A DNA stretch of 64,000 bases from positions 6,498,501-6,562,500 of the forward strand of contig NZ_LJJF01000001.1 of assembly GCF_001625365.1 (NCBI RefSeq). The letters run 5' to 3'. The notes under the pieces were generated by a model, which worked only from the letters and a program-made list of their open reading frames with translations, was not told the DNA's origin and searched no databases. The translations under genes and the position numbers were made by a program. Shown here piece after piece: positions 51,097 through 59,404 of this stretch (its first letter is position 1; each line of letters opens with the position of its first letter). This stretch comes from Streptomyces sp. MJM8645 (GTDB lineage Bacteria > Actinomycetota > Actinomycetes > Streptomycetales > Streptomycetaceae).

Positions 51097-52170
51097 ATGC
51101 CCACGCGACGGGTCCACCACTTCGCCGCGGCCACCGCCGCCGCCACCGCCCTGACCACCGTCCTCGCCACCCTGGCCGCCGCGCCCGCGGCCCACGCCGC
51201 CGACGGCCTGCACGTCGTCCCGCCGGGCGAATCGATTCAGCAGGCCGTCGACGCCGCCCTCCCCGGCGACACCGTCCAACTGCTCGCCGGCACCTACCCC
51301 GGCAGCGTCCGCATCACCACCCCGGGCCTCACCCTGCGCGGCGCCGGCGCGGACAGCGTGATCACCCCCGGGGACGGCACCGAGAACGCCTGCGCCACCG
51401 CCGGACACGGCCTCTGCGTGGACGGCACCGAGGCGGCCCCGCTGTCTGACGTCACCATCGAGACCCTCGCCGTCACCGGCTTCCGCAAGAACGGCATCGA
51501 CGCCAGCGGCACCACCGGCCTGACCGTGCGCGACACCTACGTCCACGACAACGCCCAGCAGGGCATCAGCCAGGAGATCTCCACCCGGGCCCGGATCGTC
51601 GGCAACCGCGCGACCCGCAACGGCCAGTCCGGTGTCTTCCTCGCCAACTACGCCTACCGCGAGGGCGGCGCGCCCGACACCGGGGGCACCGTCGTGGAGG
51701 GCAACGAGCTGACCGAGAACCGGGTCGGCGTCACCGTCCGCCGACTGCGCGGGCTGGCCGTCCAGGACAACGAGCTCCGCGGCAACTGCGCCGGCGTCTT
51801 CGTGGTCGGCGACGAGGGCGTGCCCCGGGCCGGGGACCTCGACGTGCGGCGCAACCGGGTCGTCGCCAACAACATGTTCTGCCCGGCCAACCCGCGGCTG
51901 GGCGCCATCCAGGGCGCGGGCATCGTGCTCACCGGGGTCGAGGACACCCGGGTCACCGACAACGAGGTCCACGACAACGTCGGCAGCTCGGACTTCTCCG
52001 GCGGGATCGTCCTCTTCAAGAGCGCCGTCGGCGTCCCCAACGCCCGCAACACCGTCGCCGACAACCACTTGAGCGGCAACAGCCCGGCCGACATCGCCGA
52101 CCGCGACACCGGCGAGAACGCGTTCGCCCGCAACACCTGCGCGCGGTCCGATCCGTCCGGCCGCTGCTGA
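51097..52170 (+). CDS. Secreted right-handed parallel beta-helix protein
   Basis: 357 residues. A long signal peptide (to about residue 35, ending AAPAAHA|AD) is followed by LHVVPPGESIQQAVDAALPGDTVQLLAGTYPGSVRIT, the usual start of pectate-lyase-fold/NosD-like proteins, and then about ten short coils with Asn/Gly turns (VRDTYVHDNAQQGIS, IVGNRATRNGQSGVFLANYA, VEGNELTENRVGVTVRR, VTDNEVHDNVGSSDFSGGIVLF). Four to six cysteines are probably bonded. Such proteins bind or cleave polysaccharides; no catalytic set could be assigned. It precedes the methyltransferase by 98 bp on the same strand, perhaps without functional link. Confidence 0.85.
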   Translation: MPTRRVHHFAAATAAATALTTVLATLAAAPAAHAADGLHVVPPGESIQQAVDAALPGDTVQLLAGTYPGSVRITTPGLTLRGAGADSVITPGDGTENACATAGHGLCVDGTEAAPLSDVTIETLAVTGFRKNGIDASGTTGLTVRDTYVHDNAQQGISQEISTRARIVGNRATRNGQSGVFLANYAYREGGAPDTGGTVVEGNELTENRVGVTVRRLRGLAVQDNELRGNCAGVFVVGDEGVPRAGDLDVRRNRVVANNMFCPANPRLGAIQGAGIVLTGVEDTRVTDNEVHDNVGSSDFSGGIVLFKSAVGVPNARNTVADNHLSGNSPADIADRDTGENAFARNTCARSDPSGRC

Positions 52171-52268
52171 ACCGCGGCACCCGCACCCGGTACGACCCGC
52201 ACCTGGTACGAACCGCTCCCGGTACGCGCCCCCGGCACCCCCGCCCCCGTCGACAAGGAAGACCTCCC

Positions 52269-53300
52269 ATGACCATCGCACCGCCCCCCACTCCCCAGGC
52301 CGCGATGCGCCTGCGCGAGCTCGTCTTCGGCGCCGCCTGCGCCGCCGCCGTCCGCGCGGCCGCCCGGCTCGGCGTCGCCGACGTGCTCGGCGACACCCCG
52401 ACCAGCGTCACCGAACTCGCCGCCGCCCTCGACACCGAGCCCCTGCCGCTGTGCCGCCTGCTGCGCGCGCTCACCTGCTACGGCATCTTCTCCGAGACCT
52501 CCGACGACCGCTTCGAGCACACCGAGATGTCCCGCCTGCTGCGCGAGGACGCCCCCAACTCGCTGCGCTACATCTCCCTCTGGTGCACCGAGCCGTGGAC
52601 CTGGGAGGCCTGGCCCAAGCTGGACGAGGCGGTCCGCTCCGGCCGCAACGTCTTCCCCGAGCTGTTCGGCAAGGAGTTCTTCGACTACCTGCACAGCGAC
52701 GCGGGCGACTCCGCGAAGGTCTTCGACAAGGCGATGACCGCCTCCAGCCGGCAGTCCGCCCACGACCTCGCCGAGTACCTGGACCTCACCGGCGTCGACT
52801 CGGTGGCGGACATCGGCGGCGGCCAGGGGCACGTGCTGGCCAGCCTGCTGGAGAAGCACCCGGCGCTGCACGGCACCCTGCTCGACCTGCCCAAGGTGGT
52901 CGCCGGTGCCGAACCCCGGCTCCAGGACGGCGGCGCCTTCTCGGCCCGCGCCCGGCTGGTGCCCGGTGACTGCCGGGTGGAGATCCCGGTCCGCGCCGAC
53001 CTCTACATCATCAAGAACATCCTGGAGTGGGACGACGAGAGCACCCGCCGCACCCTCGCCAACGTGGTCGCCGCGGCCCGGCCCGGCGCCCGCGTCGTGG
53101 TGGTGGAGAACCTGGTCGACGACAGCCCGTCGATGCGCTTCACCACCGCGATGGACCTGATGCTGCTGCTCAACGTCGGCGGCGCCAAGCACTCCAAGGA
53201 GAGCATGGTGCGGCTGATGGAGGACGCCGGACTGGACGTCGCGGACGTCCACCCGGTCAACCCCTACCTGCACGCCTTCGAGGCCACCGTGCGCGGCTGA
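52269..53300 (+). CDS. SAM-dependent O-methyltransferase
   Basis: 343 residues of the acetylserotonin O-methyltransferase-like type used on aromatic polyketides and phenolics. The N-terminal dimerisation helices (MRLRELVFGAACAAAVRAAARLGVADVLGD) are followed by a winged helix (SVTELAAALDTEPLPLCRLLRALTCYGIFSE), then the SAM site VADIGGGQGHVLASLLEKHP, the acidic LLDLPKVV, and DLYIIKNILEWDDESTRRTL with the catalytic-base region (His replaced by Asn in the usual K-H-I-L-H pattern, KNILE). That change may lower or alter activity. It lies 2 kb from the pigment locus and could tailor its product, but a terminator and sortase genes intervene. Confidence 0.87.
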   Translation: MTIAPPPTPQAAMRLRELVFGAACAAAVRAAARLGVADVLGDTPTSVTELAAALDTEPLPLCRLLRALTCYGIFSETSDDRFEHTEMSRLLREDAPNSLRYISLWCTEPWTWEAWPKLDEAVRSGRNVFPELFGKEFFDYLHSDAGDSAKVFDKAMTASSRQSAHDLAEYLDLTGVDSVADIGGGQGHVLASLLEKHPALHGTLLDLPKVVAGAEPRLQDGGAFSARARLVPGDCRVEIPVRADLYIIKNILEWDDESTRRTLANVVAAARPGARVVVVENLVDDSPSMRFTTAMDLMLLLNVGGAKHSKESMVRLMEDAGLDVADVHPVNPYLHAFEATVRG

Positions 53301-53312
53301 GCACCGGCCCTT

Positions 53313-53363
53313 ACGCGAACGACCGCCGTCCCCCAGGGAGTTGGGGGCGGCGGTCGTTCGCGT
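53313..53363. terminator. Bidirectional terminator
   Basis: A 22-bp stem with one bulge (53313-53335 with 53341-53363) between the methyltransferase (+) and sortase (-) stops. Confidence 0.85.
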
Positions 53364-53369
53364 TGCCGG

Positions 53370-54101
53370 TCAGGCCGGGTGCGAGGAATCCAGGTGCGCG
53401 AAGACCACCACGTTGTCCGAGTAGTCCTTCTGGCCCTTGTCGTACGTACCGCCGCAGGTGATCAGCCGCAGCTGGGCGTCGGGCGTCTGGCCGTACACCT
53501 TGTCGTCCGGGAAGGCGTTCTTGGGGAAGGCCTCCACCGAGTCCACCGAGAACACCGCGACCGTGCCGTCCGCGCGCCCCACCTCGATCTGCTGGTCCGG
53601 TTGCAGCTGGCTCAGCATCACGAACACCGCCGGGCCCGTGGTGGTGTCCACGTGCCCGGCGACCACCGAGCTGCCGAGCTCGCCCGGGGAGACGCCGTCC
53701 CGGTACCAGCCGACCAGGTTGTCGTCGTCCGGCGGCGGGGCGGTGAGCTGGCCCTCCGGATCGAGCGTCAGCTCGGTGAACGGGGCGTCGACGCCGATCT
53801 GCGGGATCCGCAGCCGGGTCGGGTTGGCGCGGCCCAGCGACGGTGGCGCGGGGGCCGGGTCCTGGGCGGCCTCCGCAGGGGCCTCCGCGGGGGCGTCCGT
53901 GGGGGCGTCCGCGGGGGTGGTGGCCGGTGGGGACGGGCGGGGGGTGGCCGGCGCGACGATCGCCGGGGGACGGATCACGCCGGACGCCGAGTTGGCTTTC
54001 GGCGTGGTGTCGACCGAGTTGTACATCAGCAGCAGACCGACCGCCGCCGCACCGATGCCGGTGCGCAGCAGTCGGGACATTCCAGGGACGGGACCGCCCA
54101 T
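53370..54101 (-). CDS. Class F sortase
   Basis: 243 residues. A membrane anchor at the N terminus (TGIGAAAVGLLLMYNSV) and a Pro/Ala-rich linker lead to the sortase barrel from about residue 95: RLRIPQIGVDAPFTELTLDPEG, catalytic His in SSVVAGHVDTTTGPAVF, catalytic Cys in LRLITCGGTYD and the C-terminal arginine replaced or shifted near FAHLDSS. Class F enzymes attach or process surface proteins in actinobacteria. GAGGAGCG precedes the ATG. It lies 138 bp downstream of a repeat-rich surface protein on the same strand, its likely partner. Confidence 0.88.
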   Translation of the reverse strand: MGGPVPGMSRLLRTGIGAAAVGLLLMYNSVDTTPKANSASGVIRPPAIVAPATPRPSPPATTPADAPTDAPAEAPAEAAQDPAPAPPSLGRANPTRLRIPQIGVDAPFTELTLDPEGQLTAPPPDDDNLVGWYRDGVSPGELGSSVVAGHVDTTTGPAVFVMLSQLQPDQQIEVGRADGTVAVFSVDSVEAFPKNAFPDDKVYGQTPDAQLRLITCGGTYDKGQKDYSDNVVVFAHLDSSHPA

Positions 54102-54239
54102 CGCTCCTCTTTCTCCATTCCCATGCGCAGCCGGGCCGGTGACGGCCCGAAAAGGTCCAGAAGGTCCAAAACGACCCGCCGCCCCCGTGCGCGCCGCCCT
54201 GGTGGGGAGGCGCGTGGGGGCGGCGTCAGATGCCGGACG

Positions 54240-54845
54240 TCAGATGGTGGCGCCGGTGTTGCGGCGGTTGCGGCGCAGCGCGTACGCGCCGGCCCCGAGG
54301 CCGCCGATCAGGAGGACGGCGCCGGAGGCGAGGCCGCCACCGGACAGCGTGGTGCCGGTCTCGACCATCGCCAGGCCGCCACCGCCGGCGTGCACGCCGC
54401 CGTGCGGGCCCTTGCGGCCGTGCTCGCCACCACGGCCGTGCTCGCCGCCGCGGCCCTCGCCGCCCTTGTCGCCGCCGCGGCCCTCGCCGCCCTTGTCGTC
54501 GCCACGGCCTTCGCCGCGACCGTGCTCGTCGCCACGGCCTTCGCCACGGCCGTGCTCGTCGCCACGGCCTTCGCCACGGCCGTGCTCGTCGCCGCGACCC
54601 TCGCCACGGCCGTGCTCGTCGCCGCGACCCTCGCCGCGACCGTGCTCGTCGCCACGGCCTTCGCCGCGGCCGTGCTCGTCGCCCCGGTCGTCGCCGCGAC
54701 CGTGCTCGTCGCCGCGGTCGGACTGGTCCTGCGAGGTGAGGCTCTTCGCCTGGTCGGCGGAGCCGTCGGCGAAGGCCATGGGGGTGCCGACGGTGAGAAC
54801 GGCGGCGACAGCCGCCCCGGCGAGCAGAGTGCGTGCAGAACGCAT
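54240..54845 (-). CDS. Repeat-rich surface protein, sortase partner
   Basis: 201 residues. Signal peptide (RTLLAGAAVAAVLTVGTPMAFA|DG), then about 75 residues of the tandem repeat DEHGRGEGRG (one variant plus six copies), Gly/Lys-rich variants (DKGGEGRGG), then VETGTTLSGGGLASGAVLLIGGLGAGAYALRRNRRN, a membrane anchor with a basic tail. No LPXTG is seen; the ETGTTLSGG stretch before the anchor may be the sorting signal for the neighbouring class F sortase. The repeat is strongly charged and probably disordered. His/Asp/Glu content could bind metal or cations. Confidence 0.8.
   Translation of the reverse strand: MRSARTLLAGAAVAAVLTVGTPMAFADGSADQAKSLTSQDQSDRGDEHGRGDDRGDEHGRGEGRGDEHGRGEGRGDEHGRGEGRGDEHGRGEGRGDEHGRGEGRGDEHGRGEGRGDDKGGEGRGGDKGGEGRGGEHGRGGEHGRKGPHGGVHAGGGGLAMVETGTTLSGGGLASGAVLLIGGLGAGAYALRRNRRNTGATI
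54501..54720. repeat. Seven 30-bp tandem repeats in the surface protein
   Basis: CGTGCTCGTC recurs every 30 bp at 54521, 54551, 54581, 54611, 54641, 54671 and 54701. The units encode DEHGRGEGRG on the minus strand. Exact period and near identity suggest recent expansion. Confidence 0.9.
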
Positions 54846-55365
54846 GAGGTTGATCCTTCCGATACACAGGCCCGCGATCGCCGGCACGGCGCCGGACAAG
54901 GGAATTCGTGGGAACTGCGTCTGATTCACCGTCAACCACCGCGACGTCCGCCGCCACCGGAGAGTGGCGACTTGGGTACGGACTGTGCTCGATTCGAGTG
55001 GAGTCCCGGCCCGGTTCACCCGGGTGCCCCAGTGAGACGGGTGAAAAGGATTCGCGACGGTCCGGGCCGAGTCGGTCCTGTGCTGACGGCGTGTCGGTCC
55101 GTCCCGAAGGCGCTGACGCCGCGTCGGGCGGGTCCGGGGCGATGCTGACGCCGCGTCGGGCAGGCCCGGGAAGGCGCTGACGCCGCGTCGGGCGGTTCGG
55201 ATGGTGCTGACGTGCCGTCGGGCGGGCGTGGGTGGCGCTGACGCCGCGTCGGGCCGGCGCGGGCGGCGCTGACGCCACGTCCGATCGGGCCGGACACGCA
55301 CGTGGGCCCGCCCCCGGCGGATGGCCGGGGGCGGGCCCAGGACGAGCGGGACGGGTGGGACGGGG
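54846..55365. other. Intergenic region with a periodic repeat
   Basis: 520 bp without a supportable gene. It holds the promoter of the surface-protein gene on the left and the repeat array at 55082-55285 on the right, next to the end of the pigment operon. Frames through the array are open only because the repeat lacks stop codons. Confidence 0.5.
55082..55285. repeat. Array of seven spaced direct repeats, period about 31 bp
   Basis: GCTGACGCCGCGTCGGGC or close variants start at 55082, 55112, 55144, 55176, 55206, 55237 and 55268. The cores are about 18 bp with variable 12-14 bp between them. Each core contains the palindrome GACGC-C-GCGTC. Spacers are too short for CRISPR and no cas genes exist here. 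Confidence 0.85.
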
Positions 55366-55686
55366 TCAGCGGTCCCAGCGGTAGAACTCGTGCGCCATGG
55401 CGTCCTTCGGCTCGCGCCAGGTGGCCGGGTCGTAGGCCTGGACGAAGGCGGTCAGCTGGTCACTGACGGACCGGAACTCCGGGTGGCCGATGACCTTGGC
55501 GACGGCCGGGCCCGGCGGGCGGTCGGCCTCGATGAGGTGCAGGTAGACGTCGCCGAACTGGAACAGGCTGCGGCCGGTGACGCCGATCAGGTGCGGCAGT
55601 TCGCCCTGGTCGGACGTGGCGAACACCTCGGCGATGTCCGGTGCCGCCTCCGGCTTCATCCGGGCGACGATCAGGGCGCGGTGCAT
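55366..55686 (-). CDS. TcmI-family type II polyketide cyclase (whiE ORF VII type)
   Basis: 106 residues. MHRALIVARMKPEAAPDIAEVF, GELPHLIGVTGRSLFQFGDVYLHLIEAD and HPEFRSVSDQLTAFVQAYDP match TcmI/WhiE-ORFVII ferredoxin-like cyclases, which close a later ring of an aromatic polyketide. ATG 55686 is chosen because family members begin at the same residue; GTG 55695 overlapping the preceding stop is possible. It is the last gene of the seven-gene pigment operon. Confidence 0.92.
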   Translation of the reverse strand: MHRALIVARMKPEAAPDIAEVFATSDQGELPHLIGVTGRSLFQFGDVYLHLIEADRPPGPAVAKVIGHPEFRSVSDQLTAFVQAYDPATWREPKDAMAHEFYRWDR

Positions 55687-55691
55687 CCCGG

Positions 55692-56147
55692 TCACCGCTC
55701 CGCCGCCCGCTTCTCGACCTTCTCGCGGATCAGCTCCAGCTGGATCCGGGAGTTGCGGTTGATGTGGTTGACCATGCCGTGGTCGTCGACCGGGGCGGTG
55801 GGCTTCATCGCGAAGTCCTGGATCCAGCGCATCCTCGTCCCGGCCGGGACCTCCGCGTACTCCCAGCGGATGTCCATGAACTCGAACGGGCCGGGCTCGA
55901 CCCGGCGGGCGCGCACCGCGAGCGAGGACTTGTCGGTGGTGCGCTCGGAGACCCAGCTCCACACCTGGCCGTTCTCGTCCGGGTGCATGGTGAGCCGGAA
56001 GCGGACGCTGTCGCCGTCGCGCTCCAGCACCTCCACCGAGGCGTACTCGCTGAAGAGGTCCGGCCAGTTCTCCAGGTCGTTGGTGATCTCCCAGACCAGG
56101 TCGAGGGGGGCGGCGATGACGATCTCGTTGTCGGTGTGTCCGGGCAT
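55692..56147 (-). CDS. Polyketide aromatase/cyclase, SRPBCC fold (whiE ORF VI type)
   Basis: 151 residues. GHTDNEIVIAAPLDLVWEITNDLENWPDLFSEYASVEVLERDG is characteristic of single-domain aromatases of the WhiE-ORFVI/TcmN N-terminal type, followed by the helix-grip core (VWSWVSERTTD, WEYAEVPAGTRMRWIQDFAM) and the long C-terminal helix. It folds and aromatises the first ring of the poly-beta-ketone on the ACP. ATG 56147 lies one base after the ACP stop; a GTG at 56156 would overlap it. Confidence 0.93.
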   Translation of the reverse strand: MPGHTDNEIVIAAPLDLVWEITNDLENWPDLFSEYASVEVLERDGDSVRFRLTMHPDENGQVWSWVSERTTDKSSLAVRARRVEPGPFEFMDIRWEYAEVPAGTRMRWIQDFAMKPTAPVDDHGMVNHINRNSRIQLELIREKVEKRAAER

Positions 56148-56148
56148 C

Positions 56149-56412
56149 TCAGGCACCAGCTTTCGGGGAGAGGAGGGAGGTGTTGACGAGCTCCAGGAAC
56201 TCGGCCGGGGTCTTGGCGGACTCGGCGCCCGAGGTGACCTTGAGGCCGTGCCGGTTCTCCAGTTCGCCGACGACGCCGAGCAGGCCGAGCGAGTCGACGC
56301 CGAACTCGTCGAACTGCGCGCCCGGGCGCTCCAGGTGGAGCGGGTCGACGGTGACGCCGGCCCGGGCCTGGATCAGGGCGGCCAGCTCGGGATAGCTGAG
56401 GGTGTTGCTCAC
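56149..56412 (-). CDS. Type II PKS acyl carrier protein (whiE ORF V type)
   Basis: 87 residues. The phosphopantetheine serine is in FDEFGVDSLGLLGVVGELE. Acidic helices II and III and a length of 80-90 residues are typical. It carries the growing chain between the ketosynthase pair and the cyclases. It lies between the chain-length factor (34 bp) and aromatase genes, in the standard whiE order. Confidence 0.95.
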   Translation of the reverse strand: MSNTLSYPELAALIQARAGVTVDPLHLERPGAQFDEFGVDSLGLLGVVGELENRHGLKVTSGAESAKTPAEFLELVNTSLLSPKAGA

Positions 56413-56446
56413 GGGGTGTCCCTTCGGTGGAATTGCGGGTGCGTTC

Positions 56447-57688
56447 TCAGGGCCGGTCTCCGCACCGGAGCACCAGCGCGGAGTTGGAACCCATCAGCCC
56501 GCGGCTGAGCACCAGTGCGGTGCGCAGTTCGGCCGGACGGGCGCGGCCGGTCACCAGGGCGAGGTCGTGGCTGACCTCGGTGACGTTCGGGGTGGGCGGC
56601 AGCACGCCGTCCTCCATGGCCAGGACGGCGGCCGCCACGTCCAGCAGCGGCGCGCCGCAGTAGGCCCGTCCGGTACCGGACTTGGGGGCGGTGACCGGGA
56701 CGCGTTCGGCCGCCGGGCCGAGCGCGTCGGCCAGTGCGAGCGCCTCGGCCCGGTCGGCGGCCGGGACGCCGAGCGCGTCCGCGAAGACCACGTCGATCTC
56801 CTCGGGCGCGATCCTGGCCTCGTCCAGGGCGATGCGGATCGCGGCGGCCAGCCCCTCGCGGGACTCCTCCCAGCGGGAGGCCCCGGTGAAGGTGGAGCCG
56901 TGTCCGGCCAGGTGGGCCCGGACGGCGGCACCGCGCCGCCGGGCCGCCTGCTCGTCCTCCAGCAGCAGCATCGCGCCGCCCTCGGCGGGGGCGAAGCCGC
57001 AGGCCTGCGCGGTGAACGGCAGATAGGCCCGGTCGGGCTGCCCGGCGAGGCTGACCTCCGGGTAGCCGAGCTGGCAGACCATCGAGTACGGCGCCAGCGG
57101 TGCCTCGGCGGCGCCGGCCACCACCGCGTCGGTGCCGCGCTCGATCGTGCGGGCCGCGTGCGCGAGCGCGTCCAGGCCGCCGGCCTCGTCGCTGGCGACC
57201 ACCCCGCACGGGCCCTTGTAGCCGCCGCGGATCGAGATCTGGCCGGTGCTGGCCGCGTAGAACCAGGCGATGGACTGGTACGGGCCGACGAACTGCGGCC
57301 CCTGGCCCCAGAGCTGCTGGAGCTCGCGCTGGCCGAACTCGCCGCCGCCGGAGCCGGCCGCGGTCACCACCCCGACCGCGAAGGGATGTTCGGGGTCGGG
57401 GTGGAACCCGGCGTCCGCCACCGCCAGGTCGGCGGCGGCCATCGCGTAGTGCGTGAACCGGTCGGTCTGCACCAGGTACCGGCTGTCGATCGCGGCCCGC
57501 GGGTCGAAGTCCCGCACCTGGCCGGCGACGCGCAGCGGCAGCCCGTCGCAGCCCTCGCGGGTGATCCGGTCGAGGACGCTCACGCCCTGCCTGGTGGCCT
57601 TCCAGAAGGCGTCGGCCCCAACGCCGTTCGGCGCCACCACGCCGAGGCCGGTGACCACCGCCCGGCGGCCCTGCTGACGTGACGTCAT
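56447..57688 (-). CDS. Chain-length factor, KS-beta (whiE ORF IV type)
   Basis: 413 residues of the thiolase-fold ketosynthase family lacking the active cysteine. The segment at the active-site position reads GPCGVVASDEAGGLDALA, with no Cys and with Glu where many chain-length factors have Gln. Other marks are VVTGLGVVAPNGVGADAFW, SIAWFYAASTGQISIRGG and LMGSNSALVLRCGD. With KS-alpha it sets the number of condensations. ATG 57688 lies 5 bp after the KS-alpha stop, indicating coupling. Confidence 0.94.
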   Translation of the reverse strand: MTSRQQGRRAVVTGLGVVAPNGVGADAFWKATRQGVSVLDRITREGCDGLPLRVAGQVRDFDPRAAIDSRYLVQTDRFTHYAMAAADLAVADAGFHPDPEHPFAVGVVTAAGSGGGEFGQRELQQLWGQGPQFVGPYQSIAWFYAASTGQISIRGGYKGPCGVVASDEAGGLDALAHAARTIERGTDAVVAGAAEAPLAPYSMVCQLGYPEVSLAGQPDRAYLPFTAQACGFAPAEGGAMLLLEDEQAARRRGAAVRAHLAGHGSTFTGASRWEESREGLAAAIRIALDEARIAPEEIDVVFADALGVPAADRAEALALADALGPAAERVPVTAPKSGTGRAYCGAPLLDVAAAVLAMEDGVLPPTPNVTEVSHDLALVTGRARPAELRTALVLSRGLMGSNSALVLRCGDRP

Positions 57689-57693
57689 GACAC

Positions 57694-58950
57694 TCACCCC
57701 GTTCTGTTGAGCACGACGGCGGACTGGAATCCGCCGAATCCGCTGCCGACCGAGAGGATGTGGCTCAGCGGCAGCTCGCGCGCGGTGCGCGGCACGTAGT
57801 CGAGGTCGCACTCCGGGTCGGGAGTCTCGTAGTTGGCGGTCGGCGGCACCACGCCGTGGGCCAGCGCCAGGGTGCAGGCGACCACCTCGATGGCGCCGAT
57901 CGCGCCGAGCGAGTGCCCGACCATCGACTTGATGGAGCTCATCGGCGTCCGGTAGGCGTGGGCGCCGAGCGAGCGCTTGACGGCGGCGGTCTCGTGCCGG
58001 TCGTTCTGCTTGGTGCCCGAACCGTGCGCGTTGACGTAGCCGACGTCGGTGCGGTCCACCCGGGCGTGGGCGAGCGCGTCGTCGATCGCCCGGGACATCT
58101 CCAGCCCCTCCTGGGTGAGGCCGGTCATGTGGTAGGCGTTGCCGAAGGTGGCGAAGCCGCCGAGCTCGCCGTAGATCCGGGCGCCGCGGCGGCGGGCGTG
58201 CTCCAGTTCCTCCAGCACCAGGACGGCGCCGCCCTCGCCGAGGACGAAGCCGTCCCGGTGGGCGTCGAAGGGCCGGGAGGCGTGCTCCGGGTCGTCGTTG
58301 CGCTCGCTGGTGGCCTTGATGGCGTCGAAGCAGGCGACGGTGATCGGCGAGATCGGCGAGTCGGAGGCGCCGGCGATGCAGATGTCGGCGCGCCCCTCCT
58401 CGACGGCCTGGAAGCCGTAGCCGATCGCGTCGAGGCCGGAGGTGCAGCCGGTGGAGACGGTCTGCACCGGGCCGTGCGCGCCGGTGCGCTCGGCGACCGT
58501 GGAGGCCAGCGTGCTGGGCGCGAAGGCCCGGTGCAGCTGCGGTTCGGCCCGCTGGTGGTCGACGTCCCAGCGGGCGCCGCCGGCGCTGACCAGGGCGTAG
58601 TCGTGCTCCAGTCGGGTGGTGCCGCCGACGGCGGTGCCGAGCGAGACGGCGATCCGCCACGGGTCCTCGGCGGCCAGGTCCAGGCCCGCGTCGGCGATCG
58701 CCTCGTCCGCCGCGACCATCGCGAACTGCACGTAGCGGTCGGCCCGCTGGACGTCCGCCGGGCTCAGCCCGTGGGCCGCCGGGTCGAAGTCGACCTCGGC
58801 GGCGATCCGGGAGCGGAACCCGGTGGGGTCGAAGAGCGTGATGCCCCGGGTGGCGGTGCGGCCGGCGGTGAGGAGCTCCCAGAACGCCCGGACCCCGACC
58901 CCGCCGGGCGCGACGACGCCGATCCCGGTGACGGCGACGCGCCGGGTCAC
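57694..58950 (-). CDS. Ketosynthase KS-alpha (whiE ORF III type)
   Basis: 418 residues. The active cysteine is in VQTVSTGCTSGLDAIGYG. Catalytic histidines lie in VNAHGSGTKQND and SSIKSMVGHSLGAIGA. The N terminus RRVAVTGIGVVAPGGVG and the end ILSVGSGFGGFQSAVVL are typical of type II PKS. It elongates the chain from malonyl-ACP as a dimer with the chain-length factor. The GTG start overlaps the cupin stop (GTGA). Confidence 0.95.
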   Translation of the reverse strand: MTRRVAVTGIGVVAPGGVGVRAFWELLTAGRTATRGITLFDPTGFRSRIAAEVDFDPAAHGLSPADVQRADRYVQFAMVAADEAIADAGLDLAAEDPWRIAVSLGTAVGGTTRLEHDYALVSAGGARWDVDHQRAEPQLHRAFAPSTLASTVAERTGAHGPVQTVSTGCTSGLDAIGYGFQAVEEGRADICIAGASDSPISPITVACFDAIKATSERNDDPEHASRPFDAHRDGFVLGEGGAVLVLEELEHARRRGARIYGELGGFATFGNAYHMTGLTQEGLEMSRAIDDALAHARVDRTDVGYVNAHGSGTKQNDRHETAAVKRSLGAHAYRTPMSSIKSMVGHSLGAIGAIEVVACTLALAHGVVPPTANYETPDPECDLDYVPRTARELPLSHILSVGSGFGGFQSAVVLNRTG

Positions 58951-59372
58951 GAGGCCACCTTGGCGTGTTCCGGCGGCCCGGCGGCGCCGGTCTCCTCGGT
59001 GTCTACGTGGCCGAGCTCGGGGCGGGGGGCGAGCGGGCCGAGGTGGAACACCATCCGGGCCTCGGTGTCGCCGACGTTGCGGAAGCGGTGGCGCATGTTG
59101 ATCGGGATCATCAGGCCCTGGTTGGGCTTGATCGGACGGCTCTCGCCGTCCAGGTCCACCTCCAGGTCGCCGCTGACCACGAACACGAACTCCTCGGAGT
59201 ACGGGTGGTAGTGCTCGCCGATCCGCTCGCCGGGCTGGACGATCGCCAGCCCCATGAACCCGCTGGTCGCCCCGCAGGTGGTCGGGGTGAGCATGGCGCG
59301 CAGGTCGCCGCCGCGCCGACGGTTCTCCGGTGCCTCGTCGACGTGCACGATCCGTGGGTACTGCGTGGTCAT
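58947..59372 (-). CDS. Cupin-domain protein (whiE ORF II type)
   Basis: 141 residues, one cupin: PGERIGEHYHPYSEEFVFVVSGDLEVDLDG holds the metal ligands (H-x-H-x4-E pattern, with a later His in MRHRFRN). WhiE-ORFII-like cupins are standard in spore-pigment loci; their chemical step is not settled, though oxygenase or cyclase-assisting roles have been suggested. GGAGGAAA precedes the ATG, and the stop overlaps the KS-alpha start. Confidence 0.92.
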   Translation of the reverse strand: MTTQYPRIVHVDEAPENRRRGGDLRAMLTPTTCGATSGFMGLAIVQPGERIGEHYHPYSEEFVFVVSGDLEVDLDGESRPIKPNQGLMIPINMRHRFRNVGDTEARMVFHLGPLAPRPELGHVDTEETGAAGPPEHAKVAS

Positions 59373-59404
59373 GGTGTTTTCCTCCGAGAGATGCGGCTGG
59401 TTCT

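Noticed and set aside
52269..53300. O-methyltransferase as part of the pigment gene cluster
   Set aside because: It is separated from it by a strong terminator, the sortase pair and a repeat array, and classical whiE loci lack it at this position; a functional link is possible but unsupported.
55082..55285. CRISPR array
   Set aside because: Cores are imperfect, intervals of 12-14 bp are too short for spacers, and no cas genes are nearby.
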